NCBI RefSeq assembly: GCF_037076565.1 | Contig: NZ_AP029028.1 | Location: 4,774,001-4,838,000 of the forward strand | Origin: Herbaspirillum sp. DW155 | GTDB lineage: Bacteria > Pseudomonadota > Gammaproteobacteria > Burkholderiales > Burkholderiaceae_D | Length of the DNA: 64,000 nucleotides | Direction of reading: 5' to 3' | Shown: in pieces, positions 1 through 9,947 of the stretch | Numbering within the stretch: the stretch's first letter is position 1 | Layout: each line of letters begins with the position of its first letter | Program-made: the position numbers and the translations under genes | Notes under the pieces: generated by a model | Database searches by the model: none | Told to the model about the DNA's origin: nothing | The model's input: only the letters and a program-made list of their open reading frames with translations

Positions 1-1384
1 AGACGAAGGCCGATTCTACTTCCGGCATCTGCGTGATGATCCAGCTGTTGCCATCCTGGAACACGCGGATGATGGCACCACGGCGGATCTTCTTCTGCGG
101 CGGGGCCTTGTCCGAGAGCAGGTTGGCGCCAAAGCCCAGGCCGGCGCCGGAAATGCTGATCTCTTCGCCGGTGGCCAGCATGGCGGTGATTTCCTTGGGC
201 TTGGCCTCCAGCACGACGGCGGCCACCATGTCGTCGCTGTCGGGATGGTCGGCCAGTTCCACTTCGACCGCATCTTCCACGACTTCCTTGGAGGCGTTCT
301 CCGGCAGGTCCATGTAGCCTTCCGGACCGCGATAGCCGTGGCGGCGCTCGTAATCGATGATGCCGCGCCGCAGGGCGATGTAGGCAGCATCCTGGTCGGT
401 CTTGGTGATGGTGGTGAAGACGTTCAGGCCGCGCGTGTAGGTCTCGTCCTTGTACTGCGCATAGACCAGCTGGCGCGCCATTTCAGCCACGTATTCAGCG
501 TGCATGCCGAAGGCCGAGCTGTCGCCCTTGACGCGCAGTTCCTCATCCTTGGCTTCCTGATACTGGGCATCGGTGATGTAGCCCAGCTGCCGCATGCGCA
601 GCAGGATGTACTGCTGGCGTGCATGCGCGCGCTTGGGATTGACCACCGGGTTGTAGGCCGAGGGCGCCTTGGGCAGGCCGGCCAGCATCGCGGCTTCGGC
701 GATGGTGATGTCCTTGAGCTGCTTGCCGAAATAGATCTGGGCGGCCGAGGCGAAGCCGTAGGCGCGCTGGCCCAGATAGATCTGGTTCATGTAGACCTCG
801 AGGATCTGGTCCTTGGTGAGGTTGTTCTCGATCTTCCAGGCCAGCGGGATCTCATAGAAGAACTTGCGCACCGCCTTCTGCAGGAAGGTCGGCTCGTTGC
901 TGGTCAGGAAGAAGTTGCGCGCCACCTGCTGCGTGATGGTGGAGGCACCGCCGCCGCCGCCGGAGAGGTTGGAGAAGGTGGCGCGGGCGATGCCCTGGTA
1001 GTCGACGCCGCCGTGTTCATAGAAACGGTCATCCTCGATGGCCAGCACGGCCTTCTTCATGATGTCCGGGATGTCCTTGAAGTGGACCAGGTTGCGGCGT
1101 TCCTCGCCGAATTCACCGATCAGCACACCATCGGCCGAGAAGATGCGCAGCGGAATCTTGGGGCGATAGTCAGTCAGCGTATCGAGATCGGGCAGCTTGG
1201 GATAGGTCAGGGCGACGATGAAGGTCACGCCCAGCAGCACCATCACCACCAGGCCCAGCACGGTACCGAACAAGCCCAGGAGGATGCGCAGCGACCAGTG
1301 CATGCGCTTGCGGGGCGCCTTTTCTGCGGGGGCCTCGGCCGATGCCGGTTTGCGTTGATCGCCGCCGTTGGAAGATGAAGACAT
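1..1384 (-). CDS. mrcA: Penicillin-binding protein 1A, N-terminal part (runs off window)
   Basis: Bifunctional murein glycosyltransferase/transpeptidase of the inner membrane; only about the first 460 codons are in the window and the frame is still open at base 1. The translation has a basic cytoplasmic tail, one membrane segment around residues 30-58, then the GT51 domain with the EDDRFYEHGG motif and the GASTITQQ motif. The transpeptidase active site lies outside the window. The ATG at 1384 begins an MSSSSNGG N-terminus. It is divergent from pilM, a common betaproteobacterial arrangement. The identification is firm from the two glycosyltransferase motifs. Confidence 0.93.
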   Translation of the reverse strand, partial: MSSSSNGGDQRKPASAEAPAEKAPRKRMHWSLRILLGLFGTVLGLVVMVLLGVTFIVALTYPKLPDLDTLTDYRPKIPLRIFSADGVLIGEFGEERRNLVHFKDIPDIMKKAVLAIEDDRFYEHGGVDYQGIARATFSNLSGGGGGASTITQQVARNFFLTSNEPTFLQKAVRKFFYEIPLAWKIENNLTKDQILEVYMNQIYLGQRAYGFASAAQIYFGKQLKDITIAEAAMLAGLPKAPSAYNPVVNPKRAHARQQYILLRMRQLGYITDAQYQEAKDEELRVKGDSSAFGMHAEYVAEMARQLVYAQYKDETYTRGLNVFTTITKTDQDAAYIALRRGIIDYERRHGYRGPEGYMDLPENASKEVVEDAVEVELADHPDSDDMVAAVVLEAKPKEITAMLATGEEISISGAGLGFGANLLSDKAPPQKKIRRGAIIRVFQDGNSWIITQMPEVESAFV

Positions 1385-1665
1385 TCGAATTAAGCGTTAA
1401 AGCAGGCCGAAGCTGCAGGCCAGAGCCGGGTGGAAGAAACAAGCCCGCATTATAGCGGCTCGCCCTGAGGCGTCGCGCGGCCAGGTGTTGCAAATAGACC
1501 AAAGGACAATGGGCCGGTTCCGGGGAGAAGACAGGAGGTGCGGCATCGGCTACACATCGCGGCGGGAATTGCTGCGAATTTGCAGGCATTCCTCAAGTTT
1601 CCTCTATTCCCGCCTCGCCGCGCCGGCCGGACAATCCGAAGCTTCCTTTTGCAAGAGAACTGCAT

Positions 1666-2565
1666 ATGGCTGGCTTCCCCCTTTTCTTTGGCCCCGGCAC
1701 CACGCGCCTGTGCGCAGGGCTGGATATCGCCCCCGACCGCGTGCGCCTGGCGCTGTTGCGCCGCACCGGCCAGCGCGCGCAACTGCTGTGGGTGACCCAG
1801 CGGCTCACGGGCGGGGTGATCTGCCAGGACGGGCAGATCACCGATTTCGACGCGCTGGTCCTGATCTGCCGGTCCCTGCTGGAGCAACCCGGCTGCGAGC
1901 GTGCCACCGTGGCGCTGGCCGTTCCTGCCCGCTGCCTCATCGGCCAGCGTCTGGTACTACCGGCCGGAGCTCATCCGGTGCAGCGCCTGCAGCAGGTGCA
2001 CAGCGAGATGGCCGCCCACGGCATCAGCACCGATGACCATGCACTGGATTACCGCGAACTCGGCCCGCAGCCGGGTTCTCCGCTGGACCAGCAGGTGCTG
2101 GCCGTGGCGGCCTCACGGCTGGCCATCGAAGACCGCCTTTCTCTGGCCGCGGCCATCGGTCGTCCGCTGGCCACGCTGGCGCCGGAAGACCTCTGCCTGG
2201 CGGCCTGGCTGCGCGAAGACGGGCGGGCCGACCAGAACGCCGTGCTGCGGCTGGACCGTAGCGGCCGGTGGCTGCTGCATGGCGAAGGCCCCAGCCATGC
2301 CATGCCGCCCGTGGCCGCCAGCACGGCCCACCTGGCCTTGCTGGCCCAGGCCGCGCCGCTGCTCAAGCCACTGCCGCGCCGGCTGCTGCTCAGCGGCGAC
2401 CATCCTGCACTGGCAGCGCTTGCGCGTGCCTTCACCAAATACGCGGGACTGGAAGCGCGCGTGGCCACGCCCCCCTCCTCGCTGATACTGGCACCGCAGA
2501 TCGCCGCGCAGATGCCCGCCGATTATCACCTTGCACTGGCACTGGCCTGGGAGGGACTGGCATGA
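1666..2565 (+). CDS. pilM: Type IV pilus assembly protein PilM
   Basis: Actin-like cytoplasmic protein that binds the N-terminus of PilN and links the type IVa pilus alignment complex to the inner-membrane platform. The 299-residue product starts with an ATPase-fold-like strand (GLDIAPDRVRLALL) and is followed at once by pilN, pilO, pilP and pilQ. The sequence is diverged and somewhat short compared with typical PilM of about 350 residues, so the assignment rests partly on operon position. The stop overlaps the pilN start (ATGA), as do the other junctions in this operon, suggesting translational coupling. Confidence 0.82.
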   Translation: MAGFPLFFGPGTTRLCAGLDIAPDRVRLALLRRTGQRAQLLWVTQRLTGGVICQDGQITDFDALVLICRSLLEQPGCERATVALAVPARCLIGQRLVLPAGAHPVQRLQQVHSEMAAHGISTDDHALDYRELGPQPGSPLDQQVLAVAASRLAIEDRLSLAAAIGRPLATLAPEDLCLAAWLREDGRADQNAVLRLDRSGRWLLHGEGPSHAMPPVAASTAHLALLAQAAPLLKPLPRRLLLSGDHPALAALARAFTKYAGLEARVATPPSSLILAPQIAAQMPADYHLALALAWEGLA

Positions 2566-3128
2566 GATGCGGCATGGATTTTTCACGCTCGCCGGCGCAG
2601 CGGAGGCGCTCACGTGAACAGGATTTCTATCGCATGCTCGCCTGCGCCCTGCTGCTGGGCGTCACGCTGGCGGCTTTGCCGGGCGTGCGCATCGTCTTGC
2701 ACACGGCGTCCCTGCAGGAGGCCAATGACCTGCTGACAGGAGAATTGCAAGCCTTGGCACCGCAGGCAAAGCAAGCTTCCGTCTTGCGCAGCCGGATTGC
2801 CGCGCTGGAAAAGCAGCTCGGCAGCCACCAGCAGCTCGGCCGGCGCCGTCACCAGGCCGGACTGCTGCTGCGGGCAGCGGCACAAGCCGCACAGGCGAGC
2901 CGCAGCAGCATCCGCCTGCAGCGCATCCTGCTGCAAGGCGACCGCGGTGAATTGCGGGGCCAGGCCGCCAGCGCCGAGGAAGTCCGCGATTTTGCGGCCG
3001 CCCTCGCCGCCGCCGGACTGGAGGGGAGCACCCTGCATGACCTGCAGGCCGAAGACGGTGCCTACGCCTTCACCCTGGCCATCCCTCTGGTCCCGTCGCT
3101 TCCTGCATCCGGGGGAGCCGCACCGTGA
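2562..3128 (+). CDS. pilN: Type IV pilus assembly protein PilN
   Basis: Bitopic inner-membrane protein that pairs with PilO and recruits PilM. The 188-residue product has a short basic N-terminus, one membrane segment around residues 26-46, then a heptad-rich stretch (QEANDLLTGELQALAP onward) and a ferredoxin-like periplasmic domain. The ATG at 2562 overlaps the pilM stop by four bases; an internal ATG four codons later (MDFSRS) is an alternative start. Family assignment relies on topology, length and position between pilM and pilO. Confidence 0.8.
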   Translation: MRCGMDFSRSPAQRRRSREQDFYRMLACALLLGVTLAALPGVRIVLHTASLQEANDLLTGELQALAPQAKQASVLRSRIAALEKQLGSHQQLGRRRHQAGLLLRAAAQAAQASRSSIRLQRILLQGDRGELRGQAASAEEVRDFAAALAAAGLEGSTLHDLQAEDGAYAFTLAIPLVPSLPASGGAAP

Positions 3129-3712
3129 GCCAGAACCGCTGGTCCACCCATCCCGCCCACTGGCCGCTGGCTGCACGCCTGGTGCTGTGGATGCTGGTCA
3201 TGCTGCTGGTGGCGGCCAGCGGCGTGCTGATGGCCGTGACCGAACTGGACGACCGCCGGCAGGCAGCGCGCCAGCGTCAGCAGGACCTGCGTCTGCAGTA
3301 CCAGGCGGCGCTGATGCAAATTGGGCAGCAGCCGGCCCTGCAATCCCGCGAACGCACGCTGACCATACAACTGGCCGGGCAGCAGCCGCAGATCTGGCCA
3401 GCCGACCAGGCACAGCCGGACCTGCTGCAAGCCAAGCTGGCCCGCCGCGCCGGTGAATGCGGGCTGACGCTGGAATCCTTCAAGCCCTTGAGCGGCAAGC
3501 TGACTGCCACCATTGTGCTGCGCGGCAGCCATGCCGGCCTGCTGCGCTTCGTCGAACTGGTAAGCAGTCAGCCTCTGCCGGTGCTGTTCGAACGGCTCGA
3601 CATCAGCGTGACGGACCAAGGCGGCCAGGCAGTGCTGCAGATGAATGCCACCGTCAGCGCTCCCCTGGCCCTCCCCCTCTCGTCCACGGAGTCGAAGGAG
3701 TCCGCACCATGA
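3125..3712 (+). CDS. pilO: Type IV pilus assembly protein PilO
   Basis: Inner-membrane partner of PilN in the pilus alignment subcomplex. It has 195 residues, with a GTG start overlapping the pilN stop by four bases. One membrane segment lies around residues 18-40 (LVLWMLVMLLVAASGVLMAV), followed by a coiled coil rich in Q, R and L and a periplasmic domain. The stop overlaps the ATG of the next gene. Assignment is by topology and operon order. Confidence 0.8.
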   Translation: MSQNRWSTHPAHWPLAARLVLWMLVMLLVAASGVLMAVTELDDRRQAARQRQQDLRLQYQAALMQIGQQPALQSRERTLTIQLAGQQPQIWPADQAQPDLLQAKLARRAGECGLTLESFKPLSGKLTATIVLRGSHAGLLRFVELVSSQPLPVLFERLDISVTDQGGQAVLQMNATVSAPLALPLSSTESKESAP

Positions 3713-4350
3713 GCCTGCTCTGGCTGGCATTGCTGCCGCTGTTGCTGGCGGGCGTTGTGTATGGCGCCGTGCTGGCCGTTGACCATCCCGATGAAGTGAA
3801 AGCCACCCAAGCGTGGCGCGAGCAAACACAACAATCGGCGGCAGCTCGGGCCGCCCCGGCCGTGCTTCCCGCACCGTCCACTGATGAGACGGACAACCGC
3901 GACCACGCTGAATTGCCCGATCCCTTCCGGCTCAGTGAATTCGCACCTGCCATCCCGTCCAGGCGCGCCGCCCCTCGCGTTCGTGAGCACGACGACGACG
4001 ATGAAGGCGGCCCAGCCCAGGTCGCCGTGCCCGCCGTTGCCGTCTCAGCACCCGCCCCCACCCTACGCCTGCTGGGCACGCTGCGCCGCGACCAGGAGTG
4101 GATCGCCATCGCCGAACTGAAAGGCGCAACCCGGCAATTGCAGGCCGGAGATGCGCTGCCTGACGGACTAGGCCGCGTGCTGGCGGTACGCGAAGAGGCC
4201 ATCGACATCGGTCATGATGGCCAACCACAGACCATCGCCATGACCACCCTGCCGACGCCGAGCCCCATGACACTCGCGCCTTCACGCCCGCCTGCTCGCA
4301 ATGGCCGGGGTCCCCGGCGCCGCCTGATTCGTCCCGGAGTCACACCATGA
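3709..4350 (+). CDS. pilP: PilP-like pilus assembly protein
   Basis: Probable periplasmic link between PilNO and the PilQ secretin. The 213-residue product has an N-terminal hydrophobic segment (LLWLALLPLLLAGVVYGAVL), a proline/alanine-rich linker with an acidic run near residue 105, then a C-terminal HR-type beta domain (LRLLGTLRRDQEWIAIAEL) of the kind shared by PilP and GspC. There is no lipobox cysteine, unlike classical PilP, so it may be anchored by the N-terminal helix as in GspC. Position directly before pilQ supports the role. Confidence 0.7.
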   Translation: MSLLWLALLPLLLAGVVYGAVLAVDHPDEVKATQAWREQTQQSAAARAAPAVLPAPSTDETDNRDHAELPDPFRLSEFAPAIPSRRAAPRVREHDDDDEGGPAQVAVPAVAVSAPAPTLRLLGTLRRDQEWIAIAELKGATRQLQAGDALPDGLGRVLAVREEAIDIGHDGQPQTIAMTTLPTPSPMTLAPSRPPARNGRGPRRRLIRPGVTP

Positions 4351-6374
4351 AGAGGATCCTGCTCCTGCTCATCCTGCTGCTGAGCCAGGCCGCCACCGCC
4401 GGCAACCGCCTGCTGGCCATCCACATCCACCCGGGCAGCGACGGCGCTACGCTGGAACTGCGCCTGCAAGATCCGCTGGAGCCGGCCCAGGTCGAGGCTT
4501 TCCAGCTGATCGATCCGCCCCAGCTGGTGCTCGATCTGCCTCAGACCAGCGCCGCTGAAACGCTCGCCCGCACCATGGCCGGCAGCGGCCTGGTCAAGCG
4601 CATCCAGCTCGCGGCAGACGATGAACGCCTGCGCCTGCAGGTCTCCCTCAAGCAGCCCTTCACGCATCGCCTGCGCGCCGGGGAAGATCGCCTGATGGTA
4701 GAACTGGCACTGCGCCCCGCGCCCGATCCGGCAGCACTGCAATCGATTGACCTGCGCCGTGGCACGCTGGGTGAGGCGCGCCTGAGCGTGGAAATGGGCA
4801 GCAGCGAGCACACCGTCCAAGTACGCCAGCTCGGTGGCCGGCTGATTGCCGACATCGCCGGGGCCACCGTGCCACTGGCGCTGCGGCGGCAAGTGCAAAC
4901 CGGGCAACTGGGCACGCCGGTCACGCAATACACCGCACTTTCCCATCAGGATGGCGCACGCCTGGTGCTGGAAATGCAGGGCCCATGGCGCTACCAGGCT
5001 TACCAGACCCGGCAGCGGCTGATGATCGACGTATTGCCTGTCAGTGCAGGCAGCGCGACAGCGGGCTTGCCGGAAGGCAAGAGCTACGGCGGTCAGCGGC
5101 TGTCGCTGAATTTCCAGAACATCGACGTGCGCACCGCCCTGCAGGTGCTGGCCGAGCACAGCGGCGTGAACATCGTGGCCAGTGATACGGTGTCGGGCCA
5201 GTTGAGCCTGCGCCTGAAGGACCTGCCCTGGGACCAGATACTGGACCTGATCCTGCAGGCCAGGGGCCTGGAAATGCGTCGCCATGGCGAGGTGCTGTGG
5301 ATCGCGCCGCGCGACGAGATGCTGGCGCGCGAACGGCTGGAGCTGGAACAGAAAGCCATGATCGCCGATCTGGAACCGCTGCACGCCGAGAGCTTCCAGC
5401 TCAATTACCAGCGCGCAGACACCTTGCGCAAGGCGCTGGGCATCGGCGAAGACGGCAGCACCCAGGCCAATCGCCGCAATGCCCTGCTCTCGCGCCGGGG
5501 CAGCGCCCTGATCGACAGCCACACCAACCAGTTGCTGGTCACCGATACCCTCGCCGTGCTGGCCAATGTACGCAAGCTGATCGAGCGCATCGACGTGGCC
5601 TCGCGCCAGGTCCTGATCGAAGCCCGTATCGTCGAGGCCGATGACAGTTTCTCGCGCAACCTGGGCGTCAAGCTGGGGTTGGCGGCCACCACACGCGGGG
5701 CCGCCGTGGGCAATGGCTATGCCGCCATCGGCGAGCAGAGCGGACAGACACCGGCCACGCCCGATCTCTACCTGCGCGAACCGGCTCTGAACCTGCGCGC
5801 CGAGCCTCTCAGCGGCGCGGTGCCCGGCAGCTTCGCCTTCACCCTCTTCAATGCGGCGGCCCAGCGCTTCCTCAATGTAGAACTGTCGGCGCTGGAAGCC
5901 GACGGACGCGGCAAGATCGTCTCCAGTCCGCGCCTGATCACGGCCGACCAGCAGGCCGCGCTGATCGAGCAGGGTGAAGAAATTCCCTACCAGCAATCCG
6001 CTGGCAATGGCAGCACCGCCACCGCCTTCAAGAAAGCCAACCTGAAGCTGGAAGTCACGCCCCAGATCACCCCGGACGGCAACGTGATCCTCGACGTGGA
6101 CGTCAACAAGGACAGTCGGGGCAACATCACGCCCGGCGGGCTGGCCATCAACACCAAGCACATCAAGACCAAGGTCCAGGTCGAGGACGGCGGCACCGTG
6201 GTCATCGGCGGCATCTATACCCAGACCGACAACGACCATGAGACCCGGGTGCCGCTGCTGGGTGAAATCCCGGTACTGGGCGCGCTTTTCCGCAGCCAGC
6301 GCAAGGTGCGCGACAAGACCGAGCTGCTGATCTTCCTGACGCCCCGCATCGTCGCCGCGCCGCGCCCGTATTGA
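4347..6374 (+). CDS. pilQ: Type IV pilus secretin PilQ
   Basis: Outer-membrane secretin channel through which the pilus fibre passes. The 675-residue product has a signal peptide (cleavage near ATAGN), AMIN-type N-terminal beta domains, a secretin/TonB short N domain near residue 250 (LNFQNIDVRTALQVLAEHSG), NolW-like modules, and the C-terminal secretin core with SSPRLITADQQAALIEQGEE and GGTVVIGGIYTQ. Its ATG overlaps the previous stop by four bases, completing a tightly coupled five-gene operon. About 200 bases without a gene separate it from aroKB. Confidence 0.95.
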   Translation: MKRILLLLILLLSQAATAGNRLLAIHIHPGSDGATLELRLQDPLEPAQVEAFQLIDPPQLVLDLPQTSAAETLARTMAGSGLVKRIQLAADDERLRLQVSLKQPFTHRLRAGEDRLMVELALRPAPDPAALQSIDLRRGTLGEARLSVEMGSSEHTVQVRQLGGRLIADIAGATVPLALRRQVQTGQLGTPVTQYTALSHQDGARLVLEMQGPWRYQAYQTRQRLMIDVLPVSAGSATAGLPEGKSYGGQRLSLNFQNIDVRTALQVLAEHSGVNIVASDTVSGQLSLRLKDLPWDQILDLILQARGLEMRRHGEVLWIAPRDEMLARERLELEQKAMIADLEPLHAESFQLNYQRADTLRKALGIGEDGSTQANRRNALLSRRGSALIDSHTNQLLVTDTLAVLANVRKLIERIDVASRQVLIEARIVEADDSFSRNLGVKLGLAATTRGAAVGNGYAAIGEQSGQTPATPDLYLREPALNLRAEPLSGAVPGSFAFTLFNAAAQRFLNVELSALEADGRGKIVSSPRLITADQQAALIEQGEEIPYQQSAGNGSTATAFKKANLKLEVTPQITPDGNVILDVDVNKDSRGNITPGGLAINTKHIKTKVQVEDGGTVVIGGIYTQTDNDHETRVPLLGEIPVLGALFRSQRKVRDKTELLIFLTPRIVAAPRPY

Positions 6375-6573
6375 GCCGGACGCCCCGGCAGACGGGATTT
6401 TTCCCCGGTGGCGGGGCAAAGGACGGTAAAATCGCTGTTCCAGGCCCGGCGCGCCGGGCGCAAGCCCGCCCGCAGCCGGCCTGGCAGCCGTCCACCGGGC
6501 GGCAGGCGACCGTGCCGGCAGACGTGCGGCGCCGTGACATTGGCCAGTAGCGCAGAGCGCAGAATTCTTAGAT

Positions 6574-8373
6574 ATGACTGGAAGCATCTTCCTTGTCGGC
6601 CTGATGGGAGCCGGCAAGACCACCATAGGCCGGGCCCTGGCCAAAAAGCTGAACAAGCGTTTCGTCGATTCGGACCACGAAATCGAAGCGCGGACCGGCG
6701 CCACCATCCCGGTGATCTTCGAGATCGAGGGCGAGGAAAACTTCCGCCGCCGCGAAGCCGAGGTGATCCGCGAGCTGGCGGCCCTGCCCGACATCGTGCT
6801 GGCCACGGGCGGCGGCGCCGTCCTGCGCGCCGAGAATCGTGACAACCTCAAGAAAGGCGGCACCGTCGTCTACCTGCGCGCCAGCATCAACCAGATCCTG
6901 CAGCGCACCGGGCGCGACAAGAACCGCCCGCTGCTACAGACCGCCGATCCGCGCCGCAAGCTCGAAGAGCTCTCGCGTCAGCGTGATCCGCTGTATCGCG
7001 AAGTGGCCGATTTCGTGGTCGAGACCAACCGGCCCAATGTGCAGTTCCTGGTGCAGACCATCATCAGCCACCTCGAACTCTCGCCCAAGGAAGGCACCTG
7101 GCAACCCGTTCCAGAACCTGACGAAACCGTCGTATTCGAGACCAGCAGCGCCATCCTGACCCAGGCCGCTGATGGCACCACCACGCTCTCCAGCAGCCAC
7201 TCCACCCAGATCCTTCATGGCGCCGCCAGCGCCGAACCCAGCCTTCGCAGCATGAACCAGAACACCGCCCCCGCCGCTACTTCGATCGCCGCCCTCACCC
7301 TCAACGTCGACCTGGGCGAGCGCAGCTATCCCATCCACATCGGCCGTGGCCTGCTGGATGACGCCAGCCTGCTGCCGCAATACGTCAAGGGCAAGCGCGT
7401 GGCCATCGTCACCAACGACAAGGTGGGTCCGCTCTACCTCGACAAGGTGGCACACGCGCTGCGCGCGGCCGGCAAGCAGGTCACCGAGATCGTGCTGCCC
7501 GATGGCGAAGAAGAAAAGAACTGGTCCAGCCTGATGAAGATCTTCGATCGCCTGCTGGCCGACAAGTGCGACCGCAAGACCACCCTCATCGCCCTGGGCG
7601 GCGGCGTGATCGGCGACCTGACCGGCTTTGCGGCGGCGTCCTACATGCGCGGCGTACCCTTCGTGCAAGTGCCCACGACGCTGCTGTCGCAGGTGGATTC
7701 GTCAGTGGGCGGCAAGACCGGCATCAACCATCCGCTGGGCAAGAACATGATCGGTGCGTTCTACCAGCCGCAGGCCGTCATCGCCGACACCGCCACGCTG
7801 CACACCCTGCCGGCGCGCGAACTGTCGGCCGGCATTGCCGAAGTCATCAAGCACGGCGCCATCATCGATGCGCCCTTCTTCGACTGGATCGAAACCAATA
7901 TCGACCGCCTGGTCTCCAAGGATGACGCCGCCCTGGCCTATGCCATCCAGCGTTCCTGCGAGATCAAGGCCGAAGTGGTGCGCCAGGACGAGCGTGAAGG
8001 CGGCCTGCGCGCCATCCTCAACTTCGGCCATACCTTCGGCCATGCCATCGAGAATGGTCTGGGCTATGGTCAATGGCTGCATGGCGAAGCGGTAGGCTGC
8101 GGCATGGTGATGGCGGCCGATCTGTCGCAGCGCCTGGGCTACATCGATGGCGCCACGCGTGAGCGCATCCGTGCCGTCACTGCCGCTGTCGGCCTGCCGA
8201 CGGTGGCGCCGGACCTGGGCACCGAACGCTGGCTGGACCTGATGGAAGTGGACAAGAAGAACGAAGGCGGCGCGATCAAGTTCATCCTGATCAAGCCGCT
8301 GGGAAGCCCCCTGATCACCAACGCGCCGCAGGAACTGCTCTTGCAAACCCTGGCGGCCTGCACCGGAGAATAA
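6574..8373 (+). CDS. aroKB: Fused shikimate kinase / 3-dehydroquinate synthase
   Basis: Two shikimate-pathway enzymes in one open frame of 599 codons. Residues 1-170 are shikimate kinase with the P-loop GLMGAGKTT at 9-17 and the DSDHEIE substrate motif. Residues 175-235 form a low-complexity linker. Residues 240-599 are 3-dehydroquinate synthase with the NAD-binding [11 protein letters not shown] motif and zinc ligands in IAEVIKHG and [12 protein letters not shown] methionine at residue 227 (base 7252) could start a separate aroB, but no Shine-Dalgarno sequence precedes it. Either a bifunctional protein or two products from one frame is possible. Confidence 0.92.
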   Translation: MTGSIFLVGLMGAGKTTIGRALAKKLNKRFVDSDHEIEARTGATIPVIFEIEGEENFRRREAEVIRELAALPDIVLATGGGAVLRAENRDNLKKGGTVVYLRASINQILQRTGRDKNRPLLQTADPRRKLEELSRQRDPLYREVADFVVETNRPNVQFLVQTIISHLELSPKEGTWQPVPEPDETVVFETSSAILTQAADGTTTLSSSHSTQILHGAASAEPSLRSMNQNTAPAATSIAALTLNVDLGERSYPIHIGRGLLDDASLLPQYVKGKRVAIVTNDKVGPLYLDKVAHALRAAGKQVTEIVLPDGEEEKNWSSLMKIFDRLLADKCDRKTTLIALGGGVIGDLTGFAAASYMRGVPFVQVPTTLLSQVDSSVGGKTGINHPLGKNMIGAFYQPQAVIADTATLHTLPARELSAGIAEVIKHGAIIDAPFFDWIETNIDRLVSKDDAALAYAIQRSCEIKAEVVRQDEREGGLRAILNFGHTFGHAIENGLGYGQWLHGEAVGCGMVMAADLSQRLGYIDGATRERIRAVTAAVGLPTVAPDLGTERWLDLMEVDKKNEGGAIKFILIKPLGSPLITNAPQELLLQTLAACTGE

Positions 8374-8375
8374 GC

Positions 8376-9527
8376 ATGCACACTGAAGCGCCCGACCATC
8401 TCGCCCCCTATGCCGCCCACTCGGCAAGTTCGCGAGGCCGGCGCTACAGTGAAACCCCACCCGGTTCGCGCAGCGAGTTCCAGCGCGACCGTGACCGCAT
8501 CGTCCATTCCACCGCCTTCCGCCGTCTCGAATACAAGACCCAGGTCTTCGTCAATCATGAAGGCGACCTGTTCCGCACCCGCCTGACCCACAGCATCGAA
8601 GTCGCGCAGATCGCCCGCTCCTGCGCGCGCAACCTGCAACTGAACGAAGACCTGGTGGAAGCCATCTCGCTGGCCCACGACCTGGGCCATACGCCCTTCG
8701 GCCACGCCGGCCAGGATGAGCTGAATCACTGCATGAAGCATCACGGCGGTTTCGAGCACAACCTGCAGAGCCTGCGCGTGGTGGATGAGCTGGAGCAGCA
8801 CTATGGCGCTTTCGATGGGCTGAACCTCACCTTCGAGACGCGCGAGGGCATCCTCAAGCACTGCTCCCTGCACAATGCACGCCAGCTGGGCGAGATCGGC
8901 TTGCGCTTCCTGGAGAAGAAGCAACCCTCGCTGGAAGCGCAACTGGCCAACCTGGCCGACGAGATCGCCTACAACAACCACGACATCGACGACGGCCTGC
9001 GTTCCGGATTGCTGACGATGGAACTGATGAGCGAAGTCGATTTCTTTGCGCGCCATCTGCGCGAGGTCGAACAAACCTACCCCGGCATCACCGGCCGCCG
9101 CATGATCCATGAGACGGTCCGCCGCATGATCAATGCGCTCATCGTCGACCTGAACCAGACCTCGCGCAGCCGCATCGCCGAGATCGCTCCGCGCGACATC
9201 GAGGACGTGCGCAATGCACCGCAGTTGATCGCCTTCTCCGACGCCATGGCGGCCGAAGCGGCGATACTGAAGAAATTCCTGCGCGAGAAGCTCTACCGTC
9301 ATTACCAGGTCAACCGCATGACGGCCAAGGCGCGCCGCATCATCGCCGAAATGTTCGAAGCCTTCATCGCCCAGCCCAACCTGCTGCCGCCGGATTATCA
9401 GGTCAAGAACGTTGCCGACGACACCCAGCGTCTCGACAAGCAGGCCCGCAAGGTCGCCGATTACATCGCCGGCATGACAGACCGCTATGCGATCCGCGAA
9501 CACCGTCGTCTGTTCGTCATGGAGTGA
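8376..9527 (+). CDS. dgt: dGTP triphosphohydrolase-like HD protein
   Basis: Hydrolyses dNTPs to deoxynucleoside and triphosphate. The 383-residue product carries the HD-superfamily signature: [14 protein letters not shown] supplies the first histidine and [13 protein letters not shown] the HD pair, with later conserved [12 protein letters not shown]. The length fits the shorter dgt type 2 proteins. The ATG lies two bases after the aroKB stop, so the genes are probably cotranscribed. A strong hairpin terminator follows at 9541. Confidence 0.93.
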   Translation: MHTEAPDHLAPYAAHSASSRGRRYSETPPGSRSEFQRDRDRIVHSTAFRRLEYKTQVFVNHEGDLFRTRLTHSIEVAQIARSCARNLQLNEDLVEAISLAHDLGHTPFGHAGQDELNHCMKHHGGFEHNLQSLRVVDELEQHYGAFDGLNLTFETREGILKHCSLHNARQLGEIGLRFLEKKQPSLEAQLANLADEIAYNNHDIDDGLRSGLLTMELMSEVDFFARHLREVEQTYPGITGRRMIHETVRRMINALIVDLNQTSRSRIAEIAPRDIEDVRNAPQLIAFSDAMAAEAAILKKFLREKLYRHYQVNRMTAKARRIIAEMFEAFIAQPNLLPPDYQVKNVADDTQRLDKQARKVADYIAGMTDRYAIREHRRLFVME

Positions 9528-9540
9528 ATCCGCAACACTG

Positions 9541-9568
9541 AACGCAGCGTTTCGATACGCTGCGTTTT
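9541..9568 (+). terminator. Rho-independent terminator after dgt
   Basis: A ten-base-pair stem (AACGCAGCGT pairing with ACGCTGCGTT) with a six-base loop is followed by a short T run, 13 bases after the dgt stop. Confidence 0.85.
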
Positions 9569-9947
9569 CTCCCGGCACCTCCTTGATGAATTTGCGGGTG
9601 ATTTCATTGCACGTCCGCAAGAACACGCCTCAAGCCCTCGACCTTCCACATCTCGTTACATTTTTCTTCCATATTATTTTCACGCCCGACTCGGCTTGAC
9701 GGCACGTGACGACTCGCCGCAAACCCTTGCCCGGCAAGGGTTTTCATCATCTTGGACAAATGGCCGACCGCAGCGACAAGCGCATCAGCGCTGAAACTGC
9801 CACATGTAAATTTCTGTCAATATCAAGTCCGCTTTGAACGGGCCGTTATGCAGGAACGGAGTGGATGCGCATGGTGCGCAGCCCTGCTTCGCTGGATCCG
9901 TCTTCCCCCTTGATGCCCGGATCCCCTTTCATTTTCAGGAGACCGTC
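9569..9947. other. Non-coding stretch upstream of the DUF5610 gene
   Basis: No convincing gene is seen. It holds a second hairpin at 9721-9744 (AAACCCTTG and CAAGGGTTT arms followed by TTTT), which may be another terminator, then an AT-rich part around 9800 that probably contains the promoter of the next gene. Upstream in-frame ATGs at 9834 lack a ribosome binding site. Confidence 0.5.

Noticed and set aside
4212..6863. 883-codon minus-strand open frame opposite pilP, pilQ and aroKB
   Set aside because: A shadow of strongly biased GC codon usage; composition is His/Gln/Ala-rich and unlike real proteins.
9834..9947. N-terminal extension of the DUF5610 gene
   Set aside because: No ribosome site at 9834; AGGAGA precedes the ATG at 9948 instead.
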